A program made the translations under genes and the position numbers. Below are positions 44,829 to 57,068 of a stretch of 64,000 nt of DNA, in pieces. Origin of the DNA: Afipia sp. (lineage in GTDB: Bacteria > Pseudomonadota > Alphaproteobacteria > Rhizobiales > Xanthobacteraceae); assembly GCA_017474385.1 (NCBI GenBank), contig JAFVHU010000138.1, positions 1 to 64,000 on the forward strand, given 5' to 3'. The notes under the pieces are model-generated. The model searched no databases, was not told where the DNA came from, and saw only the letters and a program-made list of their open reading frames with translations. How positions within the stretch are numbered: position 1 is the first letter of the stretch; every line of letters starts with the position of its first letter.

Positions 44829-45622
44829 TGGTCCTTGCTCCCCAGATAGGCCTTGATGACGTCGGGGTCGGACTGCACCTGAGACGGGGTGCCTTCAGCG
44901 AGCTTCTTGCCGAAATTCAGTGCGACGACGTGATCGGCGATCTTCATCACCAATCCCATGTGATGTTCGACGAGCAGAACCGTGATGTTGCGCTGGTCAC
45001 GGATGCGGCAGATCAGGTCGCCGAGAACGTAGACTTCCTCGTGATTGAGGCCGCCGGCGGGTTCGTCGAGCAGCAGGATTTTCGGCTCGGCGGCGAGTGC
45101 GCGGCCAAGCTCGACCCGCTTCTGCGTGCCGAACGGAAGACCCGAGACTTCGCGGTCGGCGACGTCGTGCAGGTCGAGATAGTCGAGGATCTCATGGACC
45201 TTCGCGTTGAGCTTGCGCTCTTCCTCGCGAACCCACGGCAGCTTGATCGCGTCGCTGACGAAATCGCTCTTGGTGCGGCAATGTCCGCCGATGCGGATGT
45301 TGTCGCGCACCGTCAGACGCGGAAACAGCGCGACGTTCTGGAACGTGCGGCCGATGCCGACCTCGGCGATCTTCTGCGGCTGATGGACCAGGATGCTCTG
45401 GCCCTCCATCAGGATCTCACCGGTGCTCGGCTGATAAAGCCTGCTGAGACAGTTGAACAGCGTCGTCTTGCCGGCGCCGTTCGGACCGATCAGGCCCAGA
45501 ATCTGGCCCTTCTTCATGTCGAACGTAACGCCGTTCAACGCGATGATGCCCCCGAACACGACAGAGACGTCGCGAACCGCGAGCAAGGGGGCATGCCCCT
45601 GCGCAACCTGTGCCTGCATCAT
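44825..45622 (-). CDS. livG: ABC importer ATPase, LivG type
   Basis: ATPase of 265 residues with GPNGAGKTTLFNCLSRLYQP, the signature region SGLPFGTQKRVELGRALAAE (FGTQK in place of SGGQQ, as common in LivG-like proteins of this branch), Walker B ILLLDEPAGGL and the C-terminal IKAYLG typical of LivG. I chose the ATG at 45622; an in-frame TTG at 45673 is possible but lies closer to the iclR fragment. It is first in the importer operon. Confidence 0.92.
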   Translation of the reverse strand: MMQAQVAQGHAPLLAVRDVSVVFGGIIALNGVTFDMKKGQILGLIGPNGAGKTTLFNCLSRLYQPSTGEILMEGQSILVHQPQKIAEVGIGRTFQNVALFPRLTVRDNIRIGGHCRTKSDFVSDAIKLPWVREEERKLNAKVHEILDYLDLHDVADREVSGLPFGTQKRVELGRALAAEPKILLLDEPAGGLNHEEVYVLGDLICRIRDQRNITVLLVEHHMGLVMKIADHVVALNFGKKLAEGTPSQVQSDPDVIKAYLGSKDQ

Positions 45623-45682
45623 GTGTTGATGTCCACGCGAGGCCGGGATGTTCCCGCCTGCATGTAACCGCAACGCGCGCGG

Positions 45683-45883
45683 CTATCCGATCCCCTCAAT
45701 ACGTGCAACTTTTCCTCCTGGCGGTTTCATTTTCTTTATGTCGGCAGTTTCTTTGTTTTGCGATCCGCGCGCAACGCCGTCGGCGGGCGCGATCTCGATT
45801 TTTCCTTTAGCACTGTCGCGGGGCAGAATCCAATAAGGTTCTTTTTTCGAACTTTAACGGATTCCAATTTCAAGGCCGGGAAG
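45683..45883 (-). pseudogene. decayed 3' fragment of an IclR-type regulator gene
   Basis: Read on the minus strand, this stretch ends with VARGSQNKETADIKKMKPPG and GKVARIEGIG before a TAG. It matches the end of the adjacent intact regulator (VGRGPQNKETTSIKKIKSAG, GKVARVAEGIR). Further upstream, ALKLESVKVRKKNLIGFCPA still resembles AFKFSEVLLKNDIGPR but in a shifted frame, and nothing matches beyond that. So about 200 bp of a second IclR gene survives with a frameshift and no start. The nucleotide match to 45931-46130 is clear by eye. Confidence 0.8.
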
Positions 45884-45930
45884 GTGTCGCTAGGCCCAGG
45901 TTATCTGGCATGCCACCGCGACGGTGGCGG

Positions 45931-46812
45931 CTAGCGGATTCCCTCAGCGACACGTGCAACTTTTCCCCCTGCTGATTTGATTTTTTTGATGCTTGTCGTT
46001 TCTTTGTTTTGCGGGCCGCGTCCGACACTGCCGGTCATCGCGATCTCGATATTTCTGACCATCGCGACCAGGCGAGGGCCAATATCGTTCTTTAATAGAA
46101 CTTCGCTGAATTTGAAAGCAGGCGCGCCGCAGTTGAAGGCATAGGGGCCGGTTCCGTCATTCAGCTTGAGGGCAACACCGACTGCGTGGATGTCGCTGTG
46201 CCATTCTCCGGCGGACATGGCGAAGCCGTGCTTCGCAACACATTCGCCGGCGCGCTCGATGCCTTCGCGTATCTTCGGCCAGTTGGCGCCGCTATGCTCC
46301 TTGATCTCGTGCAGCAGGTTGGCGCGCTCATCCTCCGGCAGCGCCCACAGATAGGCGCGGCCCATCGCCGTCGTCGCGATCGGGACCTTGGAGCCGACAT
46401 CGAGCAGCACGCCGACAGTCAATTCACTGCGGCTCTGTCCGAAGTAGATCATGCTGAGACGATCGCGCGCGCCGATCGCAACCGCGCCGCCGGTCTCGCG
46501 CATCAACTGGTCGCGATAAGGATCAGACACATGACGCACGCCCATGTTGGCGAGTGCGGAATATCCGAGCGCCATCGCCGCGGGCGCAAGCTGATATTTT
46601 TCGAAGCGCGGAACTGGCGTCAGATAACCGAGTTTCGTCAGCGTGTAGGTGAGCCGCGAAATTGTCGGCTTCGGCAAATTGGTTCGCGCTGCGATTTCCT
46701 GATTTCCCAGAAGACCATCGCTGGGACGGAATGCGCGCAATACATCGAGCCCCCGCGACAACGCGATAACAAAACTGCGATCCGTCGCAGATTTCTTTGG
46801 TGGGCGTTTCAT
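45931..46812 (-). CDS. pimR: IclR-family regulator, probable regulator of the pim operon
   Basis: Protein of 293 residues: an N-terminal winged helix (about 15-75, ALSRGLDVLRAFRPSDGLLG, NLPKPTISRLTYTLTKLGYL) and an IclR effector domain (about 90-260, VAIGARDRLSMIYFGQSRSE, IATTAMGRAYLWALPEDERA). A lysine-rich tail follows (NKETTSIKKIKSAGGKVAR). IclR proteins bind organic acids. Divergent from the pimFABCD genes with an IclR-like palindrome in the 128-bp gap, it matches the place of the IclR gene beside the Rhodopseudomonas pim operon. Confidence 0.85.
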   Translation of the reverse strand: MKRPPKKSATDRSFVIALSRGLDVLRAFRPSDGLLGNQEIAARTNLPKPTISRLTYTLTKLGYLTPVPRFEKYQLAPAAMALGYSALANMGVRHVSDPYRDQLMRETGGAVAIGARDRLSMIYFGQSRSELTVGVLLDVGSKVPIATTAMGRAYLWALPEDERANLLHEIKEHSGANWPKIREGIERAGECVAKHGFAMSAGEWHSDIHAVGVALKLNDGTGPYAFNCGAPAFKFSEVLLKNDIGPRLVAMVRNIEIAMTGSVGRGPQNKETTSIKKIKSAGGKVARVAEGIR

Positions 46813-46880
46813 TCGTCAAACCGCATACGTGGTCTTCGTTGACAAAGGACGTGCTTCAAAATATCCCTCCGTGTCAAGAT

Positions 46881-46897
46881 GTGGAATTTAATTCCGC
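46881..46897. promoter_or_regulatory. IclR-type palindrome upstream of pimF
   Basis: GTGGAATTTAATTCCGC contains GGAAT-TTA-ATTCC, close to the usual IclR consensus TGGAAAT-N-ATTTCCA. It lies 44 bp before the pimF GTG and 69 bp before pimR, so it could control both. Confidence 0.6.
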
Positions 46898-46940
46898 ACT
46901 GCGAAATAGTCAAAAAAACAAGCGCTACAAGGAGAGTTGT

Positions 46941-49028
<2,088 letters not shown>

Positions 49029-49031
49029 TCC

Positions 49032-50714
49032 ATGACCCGGCCGGGCGAACAGTATTATCCGGAGGGTGTGCGCTGGGATTCACCGATCCCGCGCGGCACT
49101 CTTCCGGATTTATTGTCGAAGGCGGCCGCGGATTTCGGATCGCGCATAGCGATCGAATTCCGCGACCGGCCCATCTCCTTCGATGCGTTGCAGGGACTGG
49201 TGGATGTTGCCGCATCGGCGTTTCTCCGTGCCGGTACTGGCAAGGGATCGTCGATTGCATTGTTTCTGGGGAATTCGCCGGATCATCCGGTGAATTTTTT
49301 CGGCGCGCTGAAATCCGGCGCGCGCGTCGTGCATCTCAGCCCGCTCGACGGCGAGATCGCGCTGACCCACAAGCTGAAGGATTCCGGCGCACGCATTCTG
49401 GTCACCAGCAACTTGGCGACGCTGCTGCCCACCGCGCTGAAGTTCTTCGAAAAAGGCCTGCTCGATAAACTCATCGTCTGCGAGGACGAGACATGGGGCG
49501 ATGTCGGCAATCCGCACGCTGCGATCCCGGCTAACCCTGCGATCGTTACGTTCAAGGACTTCGCCAAAGACGCGCAACCGCCCGCAAAATGGCCCGAGGT
49601 CAGCGCCGACGACATCGCGCTGCTGCAATATACCGGCGGCACCACCGGATTGCCCAAGGGCGCTATGCTCACCCATGGCAATCTGACCTCGGCGGTCTCG
49701 ATCTATGATGTGTGGGGCGCCAAGCAGAAGGCCGAGCGCAGCACCACCGAGCGCGTCATCCTCGTGCTACCGCTGTTTCATATCTATGCGCTCACCGTCG
49801 TTTTGTTGCGCACATTGAAGAACGGCGACCTGATCTCGCTGCACCAGCGGTTCGATCTCGAAGCTGTGATGCGCGACATTGAAGTCAAGCGCGCCACTGC
49901 GTTCCCCGGCGTGCCGACCATGTGGATCGCCATCGCGAGCTTGCCCGATCTCGACAAGCGCGACCTGTCGTCGCTGGCTTTTGCCGGCTCCGGCGGCGCG
50001 CCGCTGCCGGTGGAAGTCGCGAAGGTGTTCGAGCGCAAGACCAAGCTCGCATTGAAAAGCGGGTGGGGCATGACCGAGACCTGTTCGCCCGGCACCGGCC
50101 ATCCGCCGAACGGTCCGGAGAAGCCCGGTTCGATCGGTCTGATGCTGCCCGGCATCGAGATGGATGTTGTCGCGCTGGACGATCCGAAAAAGGTGATGCC
50201 CGTGGGCGAGACCGGCGAAATCCGCGTCCGCGGCCCGAACGTCACCAGGGGATACTGGAATCGCGAGGCGGAGACCGCTGAAGCTTTCGTCGGCGATCGC
50301 TTCCTGACCGGCGACATTGGCTATATGGATAGCGACGGCTATTTCTATCTGGTCGACCGCAAGAAGGACATGATCATCTCCGGCGGCTTCAACGTCTATC
50401 CGCAGATGATCGAGCAGGCGATCTACACCCACCCGTCGGTTCAGGAAGTCATCGTGATCGGCATTCCCGACGACTATCGCGGCGAAGCGTCCAAGGCGTT
50501 CGTGACGCTGCGCGCGGGCGCGGAGCCGTTCACCATCGAGGAATTGCGCGCGTTCCTCACCGGAAAGCTCGGCAAGCACGAGTTGCCGGTCGCGGTCGAA
50601 TTCATGAAGGAATTGCCGCGCACCAGCGTCGGAAAACTCTCTCGTCACGAACTACGCAATCAGCAACGTCATCAAACGCAACAACCCAAACTTGCAACAG
50701 GAGGTCGTTCATGA
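49032..50714 (+). CDS. pimA: AMP-forming acyl-CoA ligase, probable dicarboxylate/fatty acid-CoA ligase
   Basis: Acyl-CoA ligase of 560 residues with the phosphate motif LQYTGGTTGLPKGAMLTHG, the A5-type segment SGWGMTETCSPGTGH, hinge DRKKDMIISGGFNVYPQMIE and the catalytic Lys region PRTSVGKLSRHEL. It starts 3 bp after pimF and overlaps pimB by four bases. PimA of Rhodopseudomonas activates medium-chain dicarboxylic and fatty acids such as pimelate; the operon position gives the assignment here. Confidence 0.88.
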   Translation: MTRPGEQYYPEGVRWDSPIPRGTLPDLLSKAAADFGSRIAIEFRDRPISFDALQGLVDVAASAFLRAGTGKGSSIALFLGNSPDHPVNFFGALKSGARVVHLSPLDGEIALTHKLKDSGARILVTSNLATLLPTALKFFEKGLLDKLIVCEDETWGDVGNPHAAIPANPAIVTFKDFAKDAQPPAKWPEVSADDIALLQYTGGTTGLPKGAMLTHGNLTSAVSIYDVWGAKQKAERSTTERVILVLPLFHIYALTVVLLRTLKNGDLISLHQRFDLEAVMRDIEVKRATAFPGVPTMWIAIASLPDLDKRDLSSLAFAGSGGAPLPVEVAKVFERKTKLALKSGWGMTETCSPGTGHPPNGPEKPGSIGLMLPGIEMDVVALDDPKKVMPVGETGEIRVRGPNVTRGYWNREAETAEAFVGDRFLTGDIGYMDSDGYFYLVDRKKDMIISGGFNVYPQMIEQAIYTHPSVQEVIVIGIPDDYRGEASKAFVTLRAGAEPFTIEELRAFLTGKLGKHELPVAVEFMKELPRTSVGKLSRHELRNQQRHQTQQPKLATGGRS

Positions 50715-51895
50715 CCCAGGCCGTTATCGTTTCCACCGCACGCACCCCGATCGGCAAAGCCTATCGCGGCGCTTTCAACAACACCGAAGGCGCGACGCTG
50801 CTCGGCCACGCGATCGAGCATGCCGTGAAGCGCGCCGGCATCGACGGCGCGGAAATCGAGGACGTGGTGATGGGCGCTGCCATGCAGCAGGGCGCCACCG
50901 GCGGCAATATCGCGCGCAAGGCCGCGCTCCGCGCCGGTCTGCCGGTGTCGGTTGCCGGCACCACCATCGACCGCCAGTGCGCTTCCGGCCTTCAGGCCAT
51001 CGCGCTTGCCGCGCGTTCGGTGATCTACGACGGCGTCGAGATCACGGTTGCCTGCGGCGGTGAATCGATCAGCCTCGTGCAGAACGAGCACGCCAACAAG
51101 TTCCACGCCGTCGATCCTGAACTGGTGAAGATCAAGGGCGACGTCTATATGGCGATGCTCGACACCGCCGAAGTGGTGTCGAAGCGCTACGGCATTTCGC
51201 GCGAGAAGCAGGACGAATACTCGCTGGAGAGCCAGCGCCGCACCGCTGCTGCCCAGCAGGGTGGCCGCTTCAAGGAAGAGATCGCGCCGATGACCACCAA
51301 GATGGCGGTCGCCGACAAGGTCACCAAGGAGATTTCGTTCAAGGACATCACCCTGTCGCAGGATGAAGGTCCGCGTCCGGAAACCACTGCTGACGGTCTC
51401 GCAAGCCTGAAGCCGGTGCGTGAAGGTGGCACCATCACCGCCGGCAACGCCAGCCAGCTCTCGGACGGCGCCAGCGCCGCCGTGATCATGAGCGACAAGA
51501 TGGCCTCCAGGAAGGGCCTCAAGCCGCTCGGCATTTTCCGCGGCTTCGTTTCGGCCGGCTGCGAGCCGGATGAAATGGGCATCGGCCCCGTGTTCGCGAT
51601 TCCGCGCCTCCTGGAGCGTCACAACCTCAAGATCGACGACATCGATATCTGGGAACTGAACGAAGCCTTCGCGGTGCAGGTGATCTATTGCCGCGACAAG
51701 CTCGGCATCGATCCTGAGAAGCTCAATGTCAACGGCGGCTCGGTTGCGGTCGGCCATCCCTACGGCATGACCGGTTCGCGTCTGGCAGGCCATGTGCTGG
51801 TCGAAGGCCGTCGCCGCAAGGCGAAGTACGGCGTGGTCACGATGTGCGTCGGCGGCGGCATGGGCGCTGCCGGCCTGTTCGAAATCCTGCAGTAA
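50711..51895 (+). CDS. pimB: acetyl-CoA acyltransferase (thiolase)
   Basis: Thiolase of 394 residues with Cys in IDRQCASGLQAIALA, His in NGGSVAVGHPYGMTGSR and Cys in TMCVGGGMGAAG, so complete. Its ATG overlaps the pimA stop (ATGA) and is preceded by AGGAGG. It cleaves the 3-ketoacyl-CoA of the pim pathway to acetyl-CoA and a shorter CoA ester. Confidence 0.92.
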   Translation: MTQAVIVSTARTPIGKAYRGAFNNTEGATLLGHAIEHAVKRAGIDGAEIEDVVMGAAMQQGATGGNIARKAALRAGLPVSVAGTTIDRQCASGLQAIALAARSVIYDGVEITVACGGESISLVQNEHANKFHAVDPELVKIKGDVYMAMLDTAEVVSKRYGISREKQDEYSLESQRRTAAAQQGGRFKEEIAPMTTKMAVADKVTKEISFKDITLSQDEGPRPETTADGLASLKPVREGGTITAGNASQLSDGASAAVIMSDKMASRKGLKPLGIFRGFVSAGCEPDEMGIGPVFAIPRLLERHNLKIDDIDIWELNEAFAVQVIYCRDKLGIDPEKLNVNGGSVAVGHPYGMTGSRLAGHVLVEGRRRKAKYGVVTMCVGGGMGAAGLFEILQ

Positions 51896-51906
51896 GCATC
51901 GCACGG

Positions 51907-51942
51907 CCGGCCCGTTCTCTCTGTTCAGAGAGGACGGGCCGG
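51907..51942 (+). other. strong hairpin between pimB and pimC
   Basis: CCGGCCCGT pairs with ACGGGCCGG, continued inside by CTCTCT / AGAGAG. There is no T tract after it, so it is more likely an mRNA-stabilising or processing hairpin, or a weak attenuator, than a full terminator. The rest of the 186-bp gap has the AAGGAGGA site of pimC. Confidence 0.7.
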
Positions 51943-52081
51943 AAAGCGTCCGGACGTAAGGGCACTCGAATCTTTTGACTGCCGAATTGCCTCCCGCCTG
52001 TGCCGGTCTACAATCACCGGACAGAACAAGAGGCCGAAATCCCGGACTGTTATTTCCAGTCAGACTCCAAGGAGGACCCCC

Positions 52082-53269
52082 GTGGATCTCAATTTCACCC
52101 AGGAAGAAAACGCATTTCGCGACGAAGTGAGGAAGTTCTTCCGCGAAAGCATTCCGCCCGCGATGCACAAGAAGCTGATCGACGGCGGTCATCCGAGCAA
52201 GGACGACATCATCACGTGGACGCGCATCCTTCACAAGAAGGGCTGGGCCGTTCCGCATTGGCCGAAGGAACATGGCGGCACCGGCTGGTCGCCTGCCAAG
52301 CAGCACATCTACCTTGAAGAATTGCAGGCAACTCCAGCGCCGTCGCCGTTGCCGTTCGGCGTCAACATGGTCGGCCCGGTGATCTACACCTTCGGCAACG
52401 AAGAGCAGAAGAAGTATTACCTGCCGCGCATCGCCAACCTTGACGACTGGTGGTGTCAGGGCTTCTCCGAGCCCGGCTCCGGTTCCGACCTCGCCTCGCT
52501 CAAGACCACCGCGAAGCGCAAGGGCGACGTCTATGTCATCAACGGCCAGAAGACCTGGACCACGCTTGGCCAGCATGCTGACTGGATTTTCTGCCTGTGC
52601 CGCACCAATCCGGAAGCGAAGAAGCAGGAGGGCATCTCATTCATCCTGATCGACATGAAGTCGCGCGGCATCACCGTGCGCCCGATCCAGACCATCGACG
52701 GCGGCTTTGAGGTCAACGAAGTGTTCTTCGACGACGTCGAAGTGCCGGTCGCCAATCTGGTCGGTCAGGAAAACAAGGGCTGGGATTACGCCAAGTTCCT
52801 GCTCGGCAACGAGCGCACCAACATCGCCCGCGTCGGTATGTCCAAGGAGCGCATCCGCCGCGTTCGCGAACTGGCGTCGAAGGTCGAGGCCAACGGCAAG
52901 CCGCTGATCGAGGACGATCGTTTCCGCGAGAAGCTTGCTGCCACCGAGATCGAACTCAAGGCGCTGGAACTGTCGGTGATGCGCGTCATCGCCAACGAGA
53001 CCAAGAACGGCAAGGGCAAGCCGGACCCGGCCTCCTCGATCCTCAAGATCAAGGGCTCCGACATCCAGCAGACCATTTCCGAACTGCTGGTCGAGGTCGC
53101 TGGCCCCTTCGCGACGCCGTATCTTCCGGAAGAAGGCATCGGCAACGAGGAAGCGGGCTGGGAGTCGCACACCGCTCCGCACTACTTCAACTACCGCAAG
53201 GTCTCGATCTACGGCGGGTCCAACGAGATCCAGCGTGGCATCATCGCGAAGGCGGTGCTGGGACTTTAA
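52082..53269 (+). CDS. pimC: acyl-CoA dehydrogenase, large-subunit type
   Basis: Acyl-CoA dehydrogenase of 395 residues starting at a GTG preceded by AAGGAGGA. It has the FAD/substrate segment GFSEPGSGSDLASLKTTAKR, VINGQKTWTTLGQHADW and the C-terminal VSIYGGSNEIQRGIIAKAVL. Where single-subunit enzymes have YEGT, this has YGGS, so the usual catalytic Glu is missing, as in the 19101 protein. It pairs with pimD, 145 bp downstream. Confidence 0.9.
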   Translation: MDLNFTQEENAFRDEVRKFFRESIPPAMHKKLIDGGHPSKDDIITWTRILHKKGWAVPHWPKEHGGTGWSPAKQHIYLEELQATPAPSPLPFGVNMVGPVIYTFGNEEQKKYYLPRIANLDDWWCQGFSEPGSGSDLASLKTTAKRKGDVYVINGQKTWTTLGQHADWIFCLCRTNPEAKKQEGISFILIDMKSRGITVRPIQTIDGGFEVNEVFFDDVEVPVANLVGQENKGWDYAKFLLGNERTNIARVGMSKERIRRVRELASKVEANGKPLIEDDRFREKLAATEIELKALELSVMRVIANETKNGKGKPDPASSILKIKGSDIQQTISELLVEVAGPFATPYLPEEGIGNEEAGWESHTAPHYFNYRKVSIYGGSNEIQRGIIAKAVLGL

Positions 53270-53277
53270 CGGCTGAC

Positions 53278-53370
53278 ATTCCGGGTCGCGCGAAAGCGCG
53301 AACCCGGAATCTCCATCAAGACTTGCTGTCTGGGTTCCGGGTCTGCGCGTAGCGCGCATCCCGGAATGAC
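53278..53370. repeat. intergenic palindromic repeat, family R4
   Basis: ATTCCGGGTCGCGCGAAAGC with inverse GCGCGAACCCGGAAT forms one hairpin. GGGTTCCGGGTCTGCGCGTA with GCGCATCCCGGAATGAC forms a second. It lies inside the pim operon between pimC and pimD, which is unusual since most repeats here fall between operons. Confidence 0.8.
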
Positions 53371-53414
53371 GGGCCTGGTCATCAAGCGAATGCTTCGAGC
53401 ACAGGGATTGTAAA

Positions 53415-54554
53415 ATGGATTTTGATTTGTCCGAGGAGCAGCGTCTCCTGAAAGACAGCGTCGACGGGCTGCTGGCTAATTCGTATGATTTCGAGCAGCG
53501 CAAGAAATACGCCGCCGAAAAGGACGGCTGGAGCCGTCAGGTCTGGAGCAAGCTTGCGGAGCAGGGCCTGCTGGGCCTGCCGTTCTCGGAAGACGATGGC
53601 GGCTTTGGCGCAGGCGCGGTGGAAACCGCGCTCGTGATGGAATCGCTCGGCCGCTCGCTCGTTCTTGAACCATACCTGACCACGGTGGTGATCGGCGGCG
53701 GTTTCCTCCGCCACGGCGCATCCGCCGAGCAGAAGGCCGCGCACATTCCATCGATCATCGACGGCAGCAAGACGCTGGCGTTCGCGCAAATCGAGAAGAA
53801 TTCGCGTTACAATCTCGCGGATGTCTCGACCACCGCCAAGAAGAAGGGTGACGGCTGGGTCATCGACGGCGAGAAGTTCGTCGTGCTGCACGGCGACAGC
53901 GCCAACACCTTGATCGTGACCGCGCGCACCTCCGGCGGCCAGCGTGATCGCGACGGCATCGGCGTATTCCTGGTGCCGGCCAACGCCAAGGGCGTCAGCA
54001 TCAAGGGCTACGCCACGCAGGACAGCATGCGCGCGGCCGACATCCGGTTCGAAGGCGTTGAGGTCGGCAAGGACGCCTTGCTCGGCGATCCGGCCAAGGG
54101 TCTTGCGCTGGTCGAGCGCGTCGTCGACGATGCACGCATCGCGATGTGCTCCGAGGCCGTCGGCGCGATGGAAGAGTCGCTCAAGATCACCGTCGAGTAC
54201 CTCAAGACCCGCAAGCAGTTCGGCGTTGCCATCGGCAACTTCCAGGCGCTGCAGCATCGTGCATCCGATATGTTCGTGAACCTGGAGCAGGCGCGCAGCA
54301 TGGCGCTGTTCGCTGTGGTGGCGACCGATCTTCCGGAGTCCGAGCGCGCAACGGCGGTCGCGGCTGCCAAGGTGCAGGTCGGCAAGTCGTCGAAGTTCGT
54401 CGGTCAGCAGTCGATCCAGCTTCACGGTGGTATCGGCATGACCATGGAGGCTCAGATCGGCCACTACTTCAAGCGGCTGTCGATGATCGAGAATTCGTTC
54501 GGCGACACCGACTATCACCTGCGCCGGGTCGCGGCGGCAGGCGCGCTGGTCTGA
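53415..54554 (+). CDS. pimD: acyl-CoA dehydrogenase, small-subunit type
   Basis: Acyl-CoA dehydrogenase of 379 residues (MDFDLSEEQRLLKDSVDGLL; YLKTRKQFGVAIGNFQALQH; HGGIGMTMEAQIGHYFKRLS) ending soon after FGDTDYHLRRVAAAG, without the C-terminal YEGT motif. With pimC it probably forms the alpha2beta2 enzyme that makes the 2-enoyl-CoA. The ribosome-binding site is weak (AGGGA). No enoyl-CoA hydratase gene equivalent to pimE follows; the next gene is glpK. Confidence 0.9.
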   Translation: MDFDLSEEQRLLKDSVDGLLANSYDFEQRKKYAAEKDGWSRQVWSKLAEQGLLGLPFSEDDGGFGAGAVETALVMESLGRSLVLEPYLTTVVIGGGFLRHGASAEQKAAHIPSIIDGSKTLAFAQIEKNSRYNLADVSTTAKKKGDGWVIDGEKFVVLHGDSANTLIVTARTSGGQRDRDGIGVFLVPANAKGVSIKGYATQDSMRAADIRFEGVEVGKDALLGDPAKGLALVERVVDDARIAMCSEAVGAMEESLKITVEYLKTRKQFGVAIGNFQALQHRASDMFVNLEQARSMALFAVVATDLPESERATAVAAAKVQVGKSSKFVGQQSIQLHGGIGMTMEAQIGHYFKRLSMIENSFGDTDYHLRRVAAAGALV

Positions 54555-54565
54555 TGCCTCTTCAA

Positions 54566-54681
54566 CCTCTCCCCGTTTACGGGGAGAGGTCGGATCGCTC
54601 TTGCGATCCGGGTGAGGGGCTTCTCGCCCTTGCAGGATTTTGCCTCTCACCCCAACCCTCTCCCCGCGAGCGGGGAGAGGG
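54566..54681. repeat. intergenic palindromic repeat, family R2 (copy 3)
   Basis: CCTCTCCCCGTTTACGGGGA ... CTCTCCCCGCGAGCGGGGAG with the inner GGATCGCTCTTGCGATCC hairpin. It is nearly the same as the copies at 26784 and 36169. Here it follows pimD and precedes glpK on the same strand, so it may end the pim transcript. Confidence 0.85.
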
Positions 54682-54787
54682 AGCACATTGTGCTCGCATC
54701 GGCGATTGATGCTCGCCTTGACGCGCGCCCTTGCAATCGCTTTGTTTGCGTTTCGAAACCAAAACGAAAAGAATTCGAGGAAACGGC

Positions 54788-56296
<1,509 letters not shown>

Positions 56297-56376
56297 TGGA
56301 TCGCGCTGAATCTCTTGCCAATCGGGTGCCTAGCCGGGTGTAATCGCGGTCGCAATTTCGCGGCGGAGATCACCTG

Positions 56377-57003
56377 ATGAACCTGATCGGCCAATACGAT
56401 TCTCCCTTTGTGCGGCGGGTCGCGCTCGCGCTGCGGTTCTATGGCATTCCGTTCGAACACACGCCATGGTCGACCTTCGGCGATGCGGAGAAGATCGCGC
56501 TCTACAATCCGCTGATGCGCGTGCCGACGCTGGTGCTGGACGACGGCGAAGTATTGATCGAGAGCACGGCCATCCTGGATTATCTCGACGAGATTTCTGG
56601 TCCTTCACGCGGGCTGATCCCCGATTGCGGTCATGTCCGGCGCGAGGTGTTGCACATCTGCGCCCTTGCCACCGGCCTCGGTGACAAGGCGGTGAGCCTG
56701 CTTTACGAGCGTGTGCTGCGCGGTGAGGAGTCCAAGCGCTGGGTCGAACGTTGCCGGTCGCAGATCGCGGGCGTGCTTTCTGGCCTTGAGGAAGACCGCG
56801 CGCGGCACAAGACGCGATACTGGTTCGGCGACAACATCACCCACGCCGACATCGCGGTGGCCTGCGTGATCCGTTTCACGCGGGAAGCCCACGCCGGACT
56901 GTTCGACGCGGCGCGCTATCCCGCGCTCAATCGCCACGCGGAGACTTGCGAAGCGTTGCAGCCGTTTCAGGATATCGTGCAGCCGCTGGCGCCGCCGAGC
57001 TGA
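56377..57003 (+). CDS. glutathione S-transferase family protein
   Basis: Protein of 208 residues. The N-terminal thioredoxin-like domain has MNLIGQYDSPFVRRVALALR and NPLMRVPTLVLDDGEVLIES (cis-Pro and the glutathione-binding ES). The helical C-terminal domain has YWFGDNITHADIAVACVIRF. It lies 80 bp after glpK and may have its own promoter. The substrate is unknown; position gives no clear hint. Confidence 0.88.
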   Translation: MNLIGQYDSPFVRRVALALRFYGIPFEHTPWSTFGDAEKIALYNPLMRVPTLVLDDGEVLIESTAILDYLDEISGPSRGLIPDCGHVRREVLHICALATGLGDKAVSLLYERVLRGEESKRWVERCRSQIAGVLSGLEEDRARHKTRYWFGDNITHADIAVACVIRFTREAHAGLFDAARYPALNRHAETCEALQPFQDIVQPLAPPS

Positions 57004-57011
57004 CATGCCGA

Positions 57012-57048
57012 AGCAGTGGCCGGATTGGCTCCGGCCACTGCTCGTTTG
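57012..57048 (+). terminator. rho-independent terminator after the GST gene
   Basis: A perfect twelve-bp stem AGCAGTGGCCGG / CCGGCCACTGCT with a seven-base loop, followed by CGTTTGTT, 9 bp after the stop codon. Confidence 0.85.
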
Positions 57049-57068
57049 TTGAGACTGCGATCAGAGCG

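Noticed and set aside
50672-52576. Open frame of 634 codons on the minus strand across pimB and pimC
   Set aside because: It is antisense to two well-supported genes and their intergenic hairpin; its composition is that of a shadow frame.
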